DNA of 38,858 nt from Candidatus Marinamargulisbacteria bacterium. Lineage in GTDB: Bacteria > Margulisbacteria > Marinamargulisbacteria > UBA817. Of this stretch, positions 17,334 through 27,273 are shown piece by piece (the stretch's first letter is position 1; the number at the start of each line of letters is the position of its first letter). The stretch is from the NCBI GenBank assembly GCA_023262965.1, contig JALQXX010000011.1, positions 1-38,858 on the forward strand, given 5' to 3'. The notes beneath the pieces are model-generated. The model was not told the DNA's origin. It did no database searches and saw nothing but the letters and a program-made list of their open reading frames with translations. A program made the position numbers and the translations under genes.

Positions 17334-17696
17334 GTCGGATCGATTTAAAGATACTATAACGCTGGCGGCATCAGCTGTCGCGATCGCGTTTGGTTTGGTT
17401 AATGTTAATTTAACGGCTTGTATACGATCGGATTGATCAAATAGCCACTGACAACACGAAAACGCCAATGTTTCCAACAGATTGTAGCGTGTTTTGTACA
17501 TAAACGTTGTTAGGTTTTTGGTCAAACTATCGTAATCAACAGTGTCGTCTACATTATCAGACGCAAAACAGTTTTGTATCGATACCTGTAAAGCGATGGT
17601 AACATATAGGGTTTGGGGCATCACTTTTTCGTAATCGTGTACCCCAATTATAACCGATACACGTAAACCCGATATGCGTATGCTGCTTTGAATCAT
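17316..17696 (-). CDS. folB: Dihydroneopterin aldolase
   Basis: FolB converts 7,8-dihydroneopterin to 6-hydroxymethyl-dihydropterin in folate synthesis. The 126-residue protein has IRISGLRVSVIIGVHDYEK at the start, a YDSLTKNLTTFM helix, NLLETLAF with the substrate-binding Glu, and the catalytic-lysine strand VKLTLTKPNAI. The start lies 8 bases after the nrdA stop, so the two genes are cotranscribed. folD, another folate enzyme, is encoded elsewhere in the window. The 3' end overlaps the convergent peroxiredoxin gene. Confidence 0.88.
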   Translation of the reverse strand: MIQSSIRISGLRVSVIIGVHDYEKVMPQTLYVTIALQVSIQNCFASDNVDDTVDYDSLTKNLTTFMYKTRYNLLETLAFSCCQWLFDQSDRIQAVKLTLTKPNAIATADAASVIVSLNRSDLTTSV

Positions 17697-17704
17697 ATAA
17701 ATGC

Positions 17705-20479
17705 TTATTGACAGGCTTCACAGGATGGATCGTTCAACTTACACATCATAATACCATCCCCATTCGGCTTCACATGCTCAGATGGCGTGTCAAGAGAGGA
17801 TGCCGGTGCAGTACGTTGTGATTGGGGAATGGGTACCGATACCGTAGCCGCTTCTTCCGCCTTGGTAATCTGAGTAGCTCCCATGGATCGTAAATAATAG
17901 GTGGTTTTTAAACCCGTGGACCAGGCCAATGTATAAATATCATTTAAGTATTTTCCGGATGTAGTATTAACAAAAATATTGGTGGATGCGGATTGATCAA
18001 TCCATTTGTTACGACGAGCTGCCGCTTTAATAATCCAGGACATATGCACATCGAATGTCTCTTTAAAAAGGTATCGCAATGATTCGGGAATATCCAATAT
18101 TTTTTGAATGCTACCATTGTGCAATTTGATTTGCTTGAGCATATTGGGGGACCATAGTCCCTTTGCCACCAAGGCGTGAACCAAGTAATCGTTAACCACC
18201 AAAAAGTTGCCGGACAAATTCTCTTTCATATAGATGTTTTTAAATGCCGGTTCAGCACAGGGATACACCCCAGCGATATTGGCAATGGTTGCTGTAGGTG
18301 CAATTGCCATTGTGTTGGAATTGCGCATGCCATGGCTTGCAATGTGCGATTTAACAACATCCCAATTCATGGTTTGTTGTTTGTCGACATCCAGAGGACA
18401 TCCTCGATGCTCTTCCACAATGGCTAATGTATCGTAAGGCAATAGCCCACGATCCCATTTACTGCCTTTAAATGTTTCATAAGCACCACGCTCTTTCGCC
18501 AATTCCGAACTGGCTAAAATAGCGTAATACGATACCATTTCCATGGATCGATCCGCAAAATCCAAATTTTGATCGGTATCAAAGGGGATATTTAATTGAT
18601 ACAACGCATCTTGATACCCCATCAGTCCCATGCCAACGGCACGATGCCGCATATTGGCCACCTTGGCTTCGGGCGTCGGGTAATAATTATTATCAATCAC
18701 ATTGTCAAGCATGCGAATCCCTGTCCGAACGGTTTGGGCAATTTTTTTCTCATCGAGCACCCCATTGGTAATCATGTTTCCTAAGTTAACACTTCCCAAG
18801 TTGCAAACGGCTGTTTCGTCGTTTGATGTATTTAGCGTAATTTCCGTGCATAAATTGGAGGAATGCACCACACCCACATGATCCTGTGGTGAGCGCAAAT
18901 TAATCGGATCTTTGAATGTGAACCATGGATGGCCGGTTTCAAATAACATCGTGAGCATTTTTCGCCATAAATCAAAACTGTTTATGGTTTTTGCACGTGG
19001 TAAGGCCAGTGATTCGTAGTATTCATAGCGTTTTTTAAACGCTTTTCCGTATAAATCATGCAGATCTGGTACATCAGACGGGCAAAATAAGGTCCAATCG
19101 GACTTGGTTTGTAAGCGTTGCATAAATAAATCCGGAATCCAACAAGCCGTATTGATATCGTGCGCCCGCCGACGTTCATCACCCGTATTTTTTCGTAATT
19201 CAATAAATTGTTCAAAATCCAAGTGCCATATTTCCATATAGGCACACATGGCCCCTTTTCGTTTACCACCTTGATTCACGGCCAATGCGGTATCATTGAA
19301 TATTTTAATGAAGGGAATAACCCCTTGCGATTCCCCATTGGTACCATGAATCCGCGAACCGGTTGCGCGAACCGGTGTCCAATCGGTGCCAATACCGCCC
19401 GCCCATTTGCTTAACATGGCATTATCGGAATAAATTTTGAAAATACCCTGCAATGAATCATCCACAATATTGATGTAACATGAACTCATTTGGGAATGCG
19501 TTGTTCCACTGTTAAATAGAGTTGGTGTTGAGGACACAAAATCCAGATTTGATAGCACATTGTAAAATTCAATAGCACGCTCTTCACGGTCCGTTTCTTT
19601 GATAGCCAATCCCATAGCCACACGCATCCAAAACCATTGCGGCAATTCAAAAATATCTCGCGATACACTGCGATCACGCAACAAATACCGATCGGATAAA
19701 ATTTGCATGCCCAAATATTTGAATTTTAAATCACGCTTGGGGACCAAGGCTTTGGCTAAAGTATCCAGGTCAAAGGTGGCCAAATCACGGCTAAGCATAT
19801 CCAGCTTAACCCCTTTGCTGATATACCCCGCGAAAGCCGCCTGGTATCGATCGGTATGATCGGAATCGGTAATATGCGCATCAATAATCTGACGCGACAA
19901 TAAATCCAATGCATAGCGACTGGATAAATATGTGTAATGCGGGTGATCCTCAATACGTTCACGAATCGCGTTTAGTACAATCTTGTTTAAATCCGACTTG
20001 GTAATCCCTTTGTATACCTGCTTGATCGATCGCGCACAAATGTCGGCAATATCCACCTGATCCAAATCAAATGACAGCAAATGCAACCGTTTCTCAATAA
20101 ATACGGGGTCAAATCGTTCCGAATCCGAATCGGTAACCAAGGTCATTTTGCCCGCTTGAATATCGTGAATCGTTTTTTGTTCACGTACTTTTTGATGGGT
20201 TTCGCGGTATATAATATAGGCTTTAGCCACTTTGTAATGGCCATTTTTCATGAGGGTTTCTTCAACAATATCTTGGACCATTTCAACATGTAGGGGTCTG
20301 GATAAATCCGAACGCATACAAATGTCGTTGACAACTTGATCGGCTAAATTGGCAACCGTCATTACATCTGTTATATCCGCACTATGGAAGGCCTTTTCAA
20401 TGGCAGAAAAAATGTGCTTTCGTTCAAAATTAACAACACTACCATTTCGCTTAATTATTTTATCCAACACTTGATTCAT
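17705..20479 (-). CDS. nrdA: Ribonucleoside-diphosphate reductase, class I alpha subunit
   Basis: This subunit reduces NDPs to dNDPs. The 924-residue protein begins with an ATP-cone allosteric domain (about 1-100). The catalytic barrel follows: redox cysteine in MSSCYINIVDD, active-site SNLCTEITL (Asn, Cys, Glu), second cysteine in AVCNLGSVNL, APTATIANIAGVYPCAEP, and the Tyr-Tyr pair in TTYYLRSMGATQ that relays the radical from a beta subunit. The C-terminal tail SCEACQ has the regenerating thiols. This is class I, so an NrdB is expected, but none is in the window. The start is ATG 20479, with AGGAG 5 bases upstream. A promoter (20535-20564) and an inverted repeat (20510-20527) precede it. 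folB follows in the same transcript. Confidence 0.96.
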   Translation of the reverse strand: MNQVLDKIIKRNGSVVNFERKHIFSAIEKAFHSADITDVMTVANLADQVVNDICMRSDLSRPLHVEMVQDIVEETLMKNGHYKVAKAYIIYRETHQKVREQKTIHDIQAGKMTLVTDSDSERFDPVFIEKRLHLLSFDLDQVDIADICARSIKQVYKGITKSDLNKIVLNAIRERIEDHPHYTYLSSRYALDLLSRQIIDAHITDSDHTDRYQAAFAGYISKGVKLDMLSRDLATFDLDTLAKALVPKRDLKFKYLGMQILSDRYLLRDRSVSRDIFELPQWFWMRVAMGLAIKETDREERAIEFYNVLSNLDFVSSTPTLFNSGTTHSQMSSCYINIVDDSLQGIFKIYSDNAMLSKWAGGIGTDWTPVRATGSRIHGTNGESQGVIPFIKIFNDTALAVNQGGKRKGAMCAYMEIWHLDFEQFIELRKNTGDERRRAHDINTACWIPDLFMQRLQTKSDWTLFCPSDVPDLHDLYGKAFKKRYEYYESLALPRAKTINSFDLWRKMLTMLFETGHPWFTFKDPINLRSPQDHVGVVHSSNLCTEITLNTSNDETAVCNLGSVNLGNMITNGVLDEKKIAQTVRTGIRMLDNVIDNNYYPTPEAKVANMRHRAVGMGLMGYQDALYQLNIPFDTDQNLDFADRSMEMVSYYAILASSELAKERGAYETFKGSKWDRGLLPYDTLAIVEEHRGCPLDVDKQQTMNWDVVKSHIASHGMRNSNTMAIAPTATIANIAGVYPCAEPAFKNIYMKENLSGNFLVVNDYLVHALVAKGLWSPNMLKQIKLHNGSIQKILDIPESLRYLFKETFDVHMSWIIKAAARRNKWIDQSASTNIFVNTTSGKYLNDIYTLAWSTGLKTTYYLRSMGATQITKAEEAATVSVPIPQSQRTAPASSLDTPSEHVKPNGDGIMMCKLNDPSCEACQ

Positions 20480-20493
20480 AAACACTCCTAACC

Positions 20494-20527
20494 TACCAAT
20501 ATATTTGTGACATGACTGCGATCATGT
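20494..20527 (-). promoter_or_regulatory. Candidate nrdA operator: dyad plus AT-rich NrdR-like element
   Basis: An inverted repeat ACATGA-6-TCATGT (20510-20527) covers the expected nrdA transcription start. Next to it, on the minus strand, is CACAAATATATTGG, which loosely resembles half of the NrdR box (ACAC-AATATATT-GTGT type). The dyad is clear in sequence, but the regulator is a guess. Only one weak NrdR-like site is seen, where pairs are usual. Confidence 0.3.
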
Positions 20528-20534
20528 ACTTTCC

Positions 20535-20564
20535 ATAGTAATAAAAAGACGGAAACCACGTCAA
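20535..20564 (-). promoter_or_regulatory. nrdA promoter
   Basis: The minus strand shows TTGACG (20559-20564), an 18-base spacer, and TACTAT (20535-20540). This predicts a leader of about 50 bases carrying the inverted repeat and then the AGGAG site. Confidence 0.55.
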
Positions 20565-20713
20565 ACAAATTTTGTTGGTGAGCACGGGTATTTTGAGGTC
20601 ATTTTGAGCTGAAAAAAAATAAGTATCGATTAAGATTGATGTATGACAATGTTCATGTTTTACTTTTTTTAACTAATTTGAATTTGAATCCAATTGCGGC
20701 ATAATCGGCGATT

Positions 20714-20730
20714 AATGTATGCATTACATT
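20714..20730 (+). promoter_or_regulatory. Inverted repeat upstream of GNAT gene (candidate operator)
   Basis: AATGTA-TGCAT-TACATT is an exact 6-5-6 dyad located 4 bases before a TAAAAT (20735-20740). It would overlap the -35 region of the promoter of the next gene. No recognised regulator family is assigned. Confidence 0.3.
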
Positions 20731-20748
20731 GTGTTAAAATAAAGAGGC

Positions 20749-21636
20749 ATGATGATTGTTCCGTTTAAAAATGATCATAATATTGGCCCCATCATTGCCT
20801 GTATAGCAACCTACTACAAACATGATGCCCGATTTCCTATAGTAGCGGATACGCTCTATAAAAAAATTGCAGAAAAAAACACGGAAACCTATGTTGCCCT
20901 ATCGGACAATACCGTTGTTTGTATTGCGATTATTGAGTGGCTTGAGAAATCGTATGGCAACATATGGTTGCACAGTATGCAGGAGTCGGATGAATGGGCA
21001 TTCGCTCAGGCATTGGCCCCATGTATACACAATACCATTCTTGAATTGATTCAATTTACACAAACATTTCATTATCGCGATGCGTTTATTGACATGGGGT
21101 ATCATGAGAAAGAACGCATGCGTATGGTATTTTCGGAAGATGCGCCGCCCGTGTACATCCGCCAAGACGGCGTTTCATTTGAACCGTTAACCCATGCCCA
21201 TAATCGTGTGAGTGCCGCGATTAGTTGGGATGCGCATCGGCATCGGCAACATATGGAGTGTTATGGGGCGTATAACACGGTTGCGAATCGATCTCAGTTT
21301 GCCCAGCAACTACGTATGGGGGTTCATGGGGATTCCATTGTGCCGGCATCGATTTTAATGCGGTATAACAATCAGCCCATTGGCTGTATTGAGATGGTGG
21401 CTGTTGATCATGGCCCCGCGCCAATCGCCTGGATAATGGATATTGCAATTGTATCGGCGTATCAATCCAAACGGCTTGGCGGTTCCATGGTTGGGTACGC
21501 TTTAGACCAAGCCTATGCAGCGGGATACCCTACGGTGGGACTGAGTGTCACCCTAGATAATACCCGTGCTGTAAATTTGTATAAACGATTGGGTTTTGTA
21601 GAGGAATCCATTTTTGTTGAAATTATGGCCCTATAA
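20749..21636 (+). CDS. GNAT family N-acetyltransferase
   Basis: The 295-residue protein ends in a GNAT fold (about 190-295). The acetyl-CoA loop is AYQSKRLGGSMV, within the strand-helix that begins IMDIAIVSAYQ, followed by VTLDNTRAVNLYKRLGFVEE. The N-terminal 150 residues look like a degenerate second GNAT-like domain (WLEKSYGNIWLHSM, YRDAFIDMGYHEK), giving the two-domain length seen in some members. The substrate is unknown. Two ATGs lie in tandem at 20749 and 20752. AGAGG is 1 base before the first and 4 before the second, so 20752 may be the true start. The gene is monocistronic and convergent with aroC. Confidence 0.85.
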   Translation: MMIVPFKNDHNIGPIIACIATYYKHDARFPIVADTLYKKIAEKNTETYVALSDNTVVCIAIIEWLEKSYGNIWLHSMQESDEWAFAQALAPCIHNTILELIQFTQTFHYRDAFIDMGYHEKERMRMVFSEDAPPVYIRQDGVSFEPLTHAHNRVSAAISWDAHRHRQHMECYGAYNTVANRSQFAQQLRMGVHGDSIVPASILMRYNNQPIGCIEMVAVDHGPAPIAWIMDIAIVSAYQSKRLGGSMVGYALDQAYAAGYPTVGLSVTLDNTRAVNLYKRLGFVEESIFVEIMAL

Positions 21637-21666
21637 AGGCCGTATCACCGGGGAATTGGGTTACTA

Positions 21667-22740
21667 TTATTTTGAAGCAATAGCCCGTTGTTTGAGAAGG
21701 CAATCCAACGTAACAATCGCCGCCATTGCTTCAACCACAGGGACAACCCGCGGGCAAATACAGGGATCATGACGACCACGAATATCAATGGCAACCGCTT
21801 CACCGGAACGATTCACGGTTTGCTGCGTTTTCGCAATCGATGACGGCGGTTTTATGGCCAATCGACAGGTTACATCGGCCCCTGTAGTGATACCGCCCAA
21901 AATCCCGCCCGCATGATTCGTTTTCATAGTCACTTGGTTTTCATCACCCGGTTCAAACACATCATTATGCTCGGATCCTTTCATGGTGACCGCCCCGAAC
22001 CCACTGCCAAAAGCAATCCCTTTTATGGTGCCAATGGACATTAAGGCATGGGATAATACCGCGTCAAATTTATCGAATACAGGATCCCCTAAGCCGGCTG
22101 GAATACCGGTTATGGTTAATGTGATGGCCCCCCCGATAGAATCCCCGGACTGGGCCAATGTTTCGATGAGCTTAACCATATCAGGGGCCACATGCGGGTC
22201 CGCACAGCGCACAGGGTTGGATTCAATAACGCTTGTATCAACCGTTTTGGCCACAATGGTTCCAACTTGCGTAGTATGCGCAATCAATGAAACCCCCTGA
22301 TCAGCGAGGATTTTTTTGGCAATGGCCCCAGCGGCCACACGGCTAGCGGTTTCGCGACCGGATGAACGACCGCCCCCACGATAATCCCGAATGCCGTATT
22401 TTTTTTGAAAGGTCATGTCGGCATGACCGGGTCGATACACCTCTTTTAGATTGCCATAATCGCCCGATCGATGAGTGGCATTTTGAATCATAAGGGCAAT
22501 AGGGGTTCCGGTGGTTTTGCCCTCAAAAATACCCGATAGAATGGTGACGGCATCCGACTCTTGGCGGGGGGTTGTCACCGAACTTTGCCCCGGTCGTCGC
22601 CGATCCAATTCGCGCTGGATATCGCTGATATCGAGTTCGTAACCTGGCGGGCACCCATCAACAATACAGCCAATGGCAGGGCCATGGCTTTCCCCAAATG
22701 TGGTTACCTGAAACAAATCCCCAAAACTACTTCCGGGCAT
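21667..22740 (-). CDS. aroC: Chorismate synthase
   Basis: AroC makes chorismate, the branch point to aromatic amino acids, folate and quinones, using reduced FMN. The 357-residue length is normal. Signatures are FGESHGPAIGCIVDGCPPG at about 16-34, RRPGQSSVTTPRQESD, YRGGGRSSGRETASRVAAG and the C-terminal HDPCICPRVVPVVEAMA. It is the third gene of ilvB-ilvN-aroC and overlaps ilvN by 14 bases. The rest of the shikimate pathway is not in this window. Confidence 0.97.
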   Translation of the reverse strand: MPGSSFGDLFQVTTFGESHGPAIGCIVDGCPPGYELDISDIQRELDRRRPGQSSVTTPRQESDAVTILSGIFEGKTTGTPIALMIQNATHRSGDYGNLKEVYRPGHADMTFQKKYGIRDYRGGGRSSGRETASRVAAGAIAKKILADQGVSLIAHTTQVGTIVAKTVDTSVIESNPVRCADPHVAPDMVKLIETLAQSGDSIGGAITLTITGIPAGLGDPVFDKFDAVLSHALMSIGTIKGIAFGSGFGAVTMKGSEHNDVFEPGDENQVTMKTNHAGGILGGITTGADVTCRLAIKPPSSIAKTQQTVNRSGEAVAIDIRGRHDPCICPRVVPVVEAMAAIVTLDCLLKQRAIASK

Positions 22741-23260
22741 GCAACCTCTTGTTTCCAGTCGCAGCTTTTTCAGCCGTTTTTCCCATCACCATTTTCCCCG
22801 ATCGAACCAATTCAATGACCGGATAATCCGATAATGTGTCAACAACCATATCCACGTGTGACGAATCCCCGGACACCTCAATTAATATCATTTCGGGGGA
22901 TAAATGAAGGGTTTTTGCATTGAAATGGGATACCAGTTGCATAATATCATGGCGCGTGTTGACTGTAATGGCCAATTTAATCAGTGCCAGTTCCCGCTCG
23001 ACCGTATTGCCTCCATCGTGCACATGCGCATCAATAACATCCACCAATTTGGCCAATTGCTTAACAATTTGATCTAAGGTATCATCGCTGCCTTTGGCGG
23101 TTATGGTCATACGCGAATAGTGGCCATCAAAAGCAGATGATACCACCAATGATTCGATATTGAACCCGCGACGCGAAAAAACCAGTGTAATTCGAAGCAA
23201 AACCCCGGGTTTGTTCGCGACAAATAACGCAATGGTATGCAATGAATCGGATGATGACAT
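22727..23260 (-). CDS. ilvN: Acetolactate synthase small (regulatory) subunit
   Basis: This subunit activates IlvB and gives feedback inhibition by valine. The 177-residue protein starts with an ACT domain: HTIALFVANKPGVLLRITLV, then FSRRGFNIESLVV. The C-terminal small-subunit domain follows (ELALIKLAITVNTRHDI and SPEMILIEVSGDSSHVD), and the tail is basic. It starts 3 bases after the ilvB stop and overlaps aroC by 14 bases. Confidence 0.96.
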   Translation of the reverse strand: MSSSDSLHTIALFVANKPGVLLRITLVFSRRGFNIESLVVSSAFDGHYSRMTITAKGSDDTLDQIVKQLAKLVDVIDAHVHDGGNTVERELALIKLAITVNTRHDIMQLVSHFNAKTLHLSPEMILIEVSGDSSHVDMVVDTLSDYPVIELVRSGKMVMGKTAEKAATGNKRLHARK

Positions 23261-23263
23261 GGC

Positions 23264-24985
23264 CTATGTGCTCCCCGTTGGTTTGGACATTTTGGTGGTT
23301 GGTGGAGCAATCAGCATGTCCGCAGCGGTTGCGCCCGCGGGAATCATGGGAAACACGTTGTCCTGTTTAACCACTTCAGCATGAATCACAATAGGCCCTT
23401 TGGTGTAGGCCAAGGCTTCGGCAATTTTTTTATCGACATCCGCAGGGCGTTTAATGCGAATGGCGTGAATGCCAAATGCTTTTGCCAACGCAACAAAATC
23501 CGGATTTCCAACCAAATCCACCCCCGATAACCGATCATCAAAAAACAACTCTTGCCATTGGCGAACCATCCCTAAATAGCGGTTATCAATAATCACAAAT
23601 TTAATGGGTAATTGATGAATAAAGGCCGTGGCCAATTCACACATCATCATTTGAAATCCCCCATCACCACTAATCGAAATAACCGTGTCATGGGGACAGC
23701 CGAGCTGGGCACCAATTGCGGAGGGAACCCCATACCCCATCGTCCCTGCCCCACCCGAACTGATCCATCCATTGGGCTTGACATTCCGATAAAATTGGGC
23801 CGCCCACATCTGATGCTGACCAACATCGGTTGTGACAAGTGCATTCCCTTTGGTTTGTTGCCACAACGCATCAATCACGTGCTGGGCCTTTAATCCTCCA
23901 TGAATTTTATAGCTTAAGGGGTATTTTTTGCGAATACCGTTTAAATACGCCAGCCACTCGGCGGTGTTCAACGAAGATACCTGCGGAATTAAATGCGTCA
24001 GTGCCACCGCAACATCCGCCACAACCGAGCAATCCGGATGAACAATTTTATTGACTTCTGCGGGGTCAATATCAATATGCAATTTAATGGCATTGGGACA
24101 AAATTTGGAAATATCGGCAGGCGTAATCCGATCATCCCATCGGCTACCAATCGAAAAAATCAGATCGCAATGTTCAACGGCGCGATTGGCCACAACGGTG
24201 CCATGCATTCCCAACATCCCTAATGCGAGGGGGTGGGTTTCAGGAATGGTCCCTTTCCCCAATTTGGTGGTAACAACGGGGGCTTGTAGGCGTTCGGCCA
24301 ATTCCTGAATTTGGGCAGAAGCACCGGATAGTTTGGCCCCCTGCCCCACCAATAATAAGGGGCGCGACGAAGACTGTATGAACCGAGCCATTACCGGAAT
24401 ATTGGATAAATCGTACTCCGGCGTCGCTATGTAACCGGGCAAATCCATGGTTGCGGAATCAAATGATGCGGTACAGGGCGCCGATGAAATATCTTTGGGC
24501 ATATCAATGACGACAGGGCCTGGGCGACCAGTTGTTGCAATATGAAAGGCTTCTTTAACAATGCGTGGTACCGCATGGGGGTCTTTAACCAAATAGCTGT
24601 GTTTAACCACGGGTGCGGTTATACCGAATACATCGGCCTCTTGAAAGGCGTCTTTACCCAGCATGGATGAAATGGTCTGCCCGCAAATAACAATAATCGG
24701 AATGGAGTCCATGTGAGCGGTCAAGAGTCCTGTAACCGTATTGGTAGCACCCGGTCCACTGGTAACCAGAACCACACCCGGCTTACCCGTTGCTCGGGCA
24801 TAGCCATCCGCCATGTGAGTGGCGCCTTGCTCGTGTCGAACCAGAATCAATTGAATGGATGAATCGTATAATGCATCAAAAATGGGCATTGCCGCCCCAC
24901 CCGGATAACCAAAAATGTAGGTAACCCCTAATTTTTCGAGGGATTTTATGAGTGCTTGTGCCCCTGTTTGGATTTTTTCAGCCAT
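23264..24985 (-). CDS. ilvB: Acetolactate synthase large (catalytic) subunit
   Basis: This thiamine-diphosphate and FAD enzyme makes acetolactate or acetohydroxybutyrate, the first step of branched-chain amino acid synthesis. The 573-residue protein has the catalytic Glu in [19 protein letters not shown], then [11 protein letters not shown], an FAD-binding middle domain ([15 protein letters not shown]), and the diphosphate/Mg motif [15 protein letters not shown] ending in IDN. I chose ATG 24985 rather than the upstream TTG at 25045, because that TTG is part of the promoter -35 and the added residues are not family-like. The gene is divergent from sucC. No leader-peptide attenuator is visible. 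Confidence 0.97.
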   Translation of the reverse strand: MAEKIQTGAQALIKSLEKLGVTYIFGYPGGAAMPIFDALYDSSIQLILVRHEQGATHMADGYARATGKPGVVLVTSGPGATNTVTGLLTAHMDSIPIIVICGQTISSMLGKDAFQEADVFGITAPVVKHSYLVKDPHAVPRIVKEAFHIATTGRPGPVVIDMPKDISSAPCTASFDSATMDLPGYIATPEYDLSNIPVMARFIQSSSRPLLLVGQGAKLSGASAQIQELAERLQAPVVTTKLGKGTIPETHPLALGMLGMHGTVVANRAVEHCDLIFSIGSRWDDRITPADISKFCPNAIKLHIDIDPAEVNKIVHPDCSVVADVAVALTHLIPQVSSLNTAEWLAYLNGIRKKYPLSYKIHGGLKAQHVIDALWQQTKGNALVTTDVGQHQMWAAQFYRNVKPNGWISSGGAGTMGYGVPSAIGAQLGCPHDTVISISGDGGFQMMMCELATAFIHQLPIKFVIIDNRYLGMVRQWQELFFDDRLSGVDLVGNPDFVALAKAFGIHAIRIKRPADVDKKIAEALAYTKGPIVIHAEVVKQDNVFPMIPAGATAADMLIAPPTTKMSKPTGST

Positions 24986-25016
24986 TTTTGCGTGCTCGCC
25001 CGTACATATTATTCTA

Positions 25017-25045
25017 ATTTTATATCCGGATGAGTTTTTTTTCAA
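25017..25045 (-). promoter_or_regulatory. ilvB-ilvN-aroC promoter
   Basis: The minus strand shows TTGAAA (25040-25045), a 17-base spacer, and TAAAAT (25017-25022). The predicted start is near 25010, about 25 bases before the ilvB ATG. This is a strong sigma70-type match. Confidence 0.65.
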
Positions 25046-25117
25046 GTAGGACTGCGTATGTTCTAGTCACGATAACCCCACCGCGGCAAATAAACGAATA
25101 ACGATTTCACAAATGAC

Positions 25118-25147
25118 TTGAATAGAAACTCTACTGTAGTATACAAT
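25118..25147 (+). promoter_or_regulatory. sucC promoter, predicting a leaderless mRNA
   Basis: TTGAAT (25118-25123) and TACAAT (25142-25147) are 18 bases apart. The -10 box ends 9 bases before the sucC ATG and there is no ribosome site, so the transcript should have little or no leader. Confidence 0.6.
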
Positions 25148-25156
25148 ATCATCGTT

Positions 25157-26341
25157 ATGAAAATTCACGAATATCAAGCAAAGGAATTATTGAAGAAATA
25201 CAACATTCCGATTCAAGATGGTGTTATCTGCGAGTCGGAAAATAAATTGGAGTCGGCTATTCAAGAGGCATCTCGCCTATTCAACACCAAAAATTACGTT
25301 ATTAAAGCACAAATTCATGCCGGAGGTCGCGGTAAAGGGGGCGGGGTTAAGTTTTGCACCAGTGCCGAAAAAGCCCAGGTTGAAGGTAAAAAAATACTGG
25401 GGATGCAACTGGTAACGCCTCAAACAGGCCCTGAGGGTCAAAAAGTTCGTAAAGTGATGGTGGCTCAGGCCATGGATATTGCGAGCGAATATTACGTAGC
25501 CATTACCTTGGATCGATCCGCTGGTCGGGATGTTATTATGGCATCTACTGAAGGTGGTATGGATATTGAGGAAGTCGCCGCACATACACCGGAAAAAATC
25601 ATACGGGTATGGGTGGATCCGGCGGTTGGGTTTCAGCCGTTTCAGGCCCGTCAAATTGCCTTTCGTTTGGGATTTGAACCCGCTATTATCAAGCAGGCAA
25701 TTCCGCTACTTATGAATTTATACCAGTGCTACAAAGAGACCGATGCATCATTAGCTGAAGTTAATCCGTTAATTGTTACCACCCAAAACCAGTTGGTGGC
25801 CTTGGATGCTAAGTTTAACTTTGATAGCAACGCATTGTGTCGGCATTCGGATATTGTGGCCATGCGCGACATTTATGAAGAAGACCCTACCGAGGTTGAA
25901 GCTGGCAAATACAATTTGAATTACATTAAATTGGATGGCAATGTGGGTTGTATGGTGAATGGTGCTGGCTTGGCTATGGCAACCATGGACATTATTAAGT
26001 TAAACGGTGGTGAACCGGCTAACTTTTTGGATGTGGGTGGTGGCGCCAACGTAGAGACGGTAAAAAATGGGTTTAAGATCATTTTATCAGACCCCAATGT
26101 TAAAGCGGTTTTGATTAACATATTTGGCGGTATTGTACGCTGTGATCGTGTTGCGAATGGCATTATTGAAGCGGTTAAAGACCTGGATCTTTCGGTGCCG
26201 GTTGTGGTGCGTTTGGAAGGAACCAATGCGGATTTAGCCAAATCGTTATTAGAAAATGCAAAGCTAGCAATTATACCCGCTACATCTTTGGCCGATGCTG
26301 CTGAAAAAGTGGTTCAGGCTGCAACAGGAGGATCCAACTAA
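25157..26341 (+). CDS. sucC: Succinyl-CoA ligase beta subunit
   Basis: SucC is the nucleotide-binding subunit of succinyl-CoA synthetase (substrate-level phosphorylation in the TCA cycle). The 394-residue protein starts [18 protein letters not shown]. Its ATP-grasp fold shows [29 protein letters not shown], and the C-terminal CoA-ligase domain with [16 protein letters not shown] and [11 protein letters not shown] chose ATG 25157; the upstream in-frame TTG at 25118 is the promoter -35. The gene has no ribosome site and follows a -10 box closely. The stop overlaps the sucD start (TAATG). Confidence 0.97.
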   Translation: MKIHEYQAKELLKKYNIPIQDGVICESENKLESAIQEASRLFNTKNYVIKAQIHAGGRGKGGGVKFCTSAEKAQVEGKKILGMQLVTPQTGPEGQKVRKVMVAQAMDIASEYYVAITLDRSAGRDVIMASTEGGMDIEEVAAHTPEKIIRVWVDPAVGFQPFQARQIAFRLGFEPAIIKQAIPLLMNLYQCYKETDASLAEVNPLIVTTQNQLVALDAKFNFDSNALCRHSDIVAMRDIYEEDPTEVEAGKYNLNYIKLDGNVGCMVNGAGLAMATMDIIKLNGGEPANFLDVGGGANVETVKNGFKIILSDPNVKAVLINIFGGIVRCDRVANGIIEAVKDLDLSVPVVVRLEGTNADLAKSLLENAKLAIIPATSLADAAEKVVQAATGGSN

Positions 26342-27228
26342 TGGCCATATTGGTTAATAAACAATCAAAAATTATTGTGCAAGGTATTACCGGATCGGAG
26401 GGATCCTTCCATGCGCAACAGTGTTATGAGTACGGACAAAATGTGGTTGGTGGTGTTACCCCTGGTAAAGGCGGCACCCGTGTTTTGGATGCGAATCTGC
26501 CGGTTTTTAATACCTGCGTTGAAGCAAAAGCGGCCACTGGTGCCAATGTATCCCTTATTTTTGTGCCTCCCTTGTTTGCACGGGATGCTATCTTAGAGGC
26601 GATTGATGCCAAAATTGAACTGATCGTCTGTATTACAGAAGGTATTCCCGTTCAGGATATGATTCAGGTTCAGCGCGCCTTGTTGGGAAGCGGGTCTCGT
26701 TTGATTGGGCCCAACTGCCCGGGTTTATTGACCCCTGGTGAAGCCAAAGTGGGTATTATGCCCGGATTTATTGCTCGGCCTGGTCGTGTTGGGGTTATAT
26801 CCAAATCGGGTACCTTGACCTACGAAGCCGTGCACCAGTTGGTGGGCGTGGGTTTGGGACAGTCCACTTGTGTTGGTATTGGTGGGGACCCTATTATTGG
26901 TACGAAAATGATTGACGTGTTGCAATTATTTCAAAACGATCCCGACACCGATGCGATTGTATTGATTGGTGAAATTGGGGGGTCCATGGAAATTGAAGCC
27001 GCTCATTACGTCAAGGAATCCGTTAGTAAACCGGTAATTGGTTTTATTGCTGGTCAAACAGCGCCTCCGGGACGACGTATGGGCCATGCCGGTGCCATTG
27101 TATCGGGTGCCGATGAATCGGCAGCGGCTAAAAAGCGTGTTATGGCCAGTTGTGGTATCTTGGTAGTGGATTCTCCCGCTCATATTGGACAGACCGTAGC
27201 CGACGCATTGAATAGGGTACGCGCATAA
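26341..27228 (+). CDS. sucD: Succinyl-CoA ligase alpha subunit
   Basis: SucD carries the CoA site and the phosphohistidine. The 295-residue protein shows [18 protein letters not shown] and [11 protein letters not shown] near the N-terminus, LIGPNCPG at about 121-128, and the phosphorylated histidine in [13 protein letters not shown]. An AGGAGG ribosome site lies at the end of sucC. Its transcript ends at the hairpin at 27239-27269. Together with pckA it points to at least part of a TCA cycle. Confidence 0.97.
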   Translation: MAILVNKQSKIIVQGITGSEGSFHAQQCYEYGQNVVGGVTPGKGGTRVLDANLPVFNTCVEAKAATGANVSLIFVPPLFARDAILEAIDAKIELIVCITEGIPVQDMIQVQRALLGSGSRLIGPNCPGLLTPGEAKVGIMPGFIARPGRVGVISKSGTLTYEAVHQLVGVGLGQSTCVGIGGDPIIGTKMIDVLQLFQNDPDTDAIVLIGEIGGSMEIEAAHYVKESVSKPVIGFIAGQTAPPGRRMGHAGAIVSGADESAAAKKRVMASCGILVVDSPAHIGQTVADALNRVRA

Positions 27229-27238
27229 ACAAACCTGC

Positions 27239-27269
27239 AAAAACGCCACATTAACGTGGCGTTTTTTTT
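27239..27269 (+). terminator. Rho-independent terminator of sucCD (bidirectional)
   Basis: The stem ACGCCAC / GTGGCGT (27243-27249 and 27256-27262) has a 6-base loop and is flanked by A and T runs, with eight T residues after it on the plus strand. The A run on the left gives a T run on the minus strand, so it can also end transcripts coming from typA. Confidence 0.9.
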
Positions 27270-27273
27270 ATAA

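Noticed and set aside
20494-20509. A firm NrdR box upstream of nrdA
   Set aside because: Only the AT-rich core matches well, the flanks are imperfect and the usual second copy is absent. It is kept as a low-confidence operator note only.
24986-25156. Upstream TTG starts for ilvB (25045) and sucC (25118)
   Set aside because: Both TTG codons are the -35 hexamers of well-spaced promoters, so they cannot be transcribed from them. The family N-termini begin at the later ATGs.
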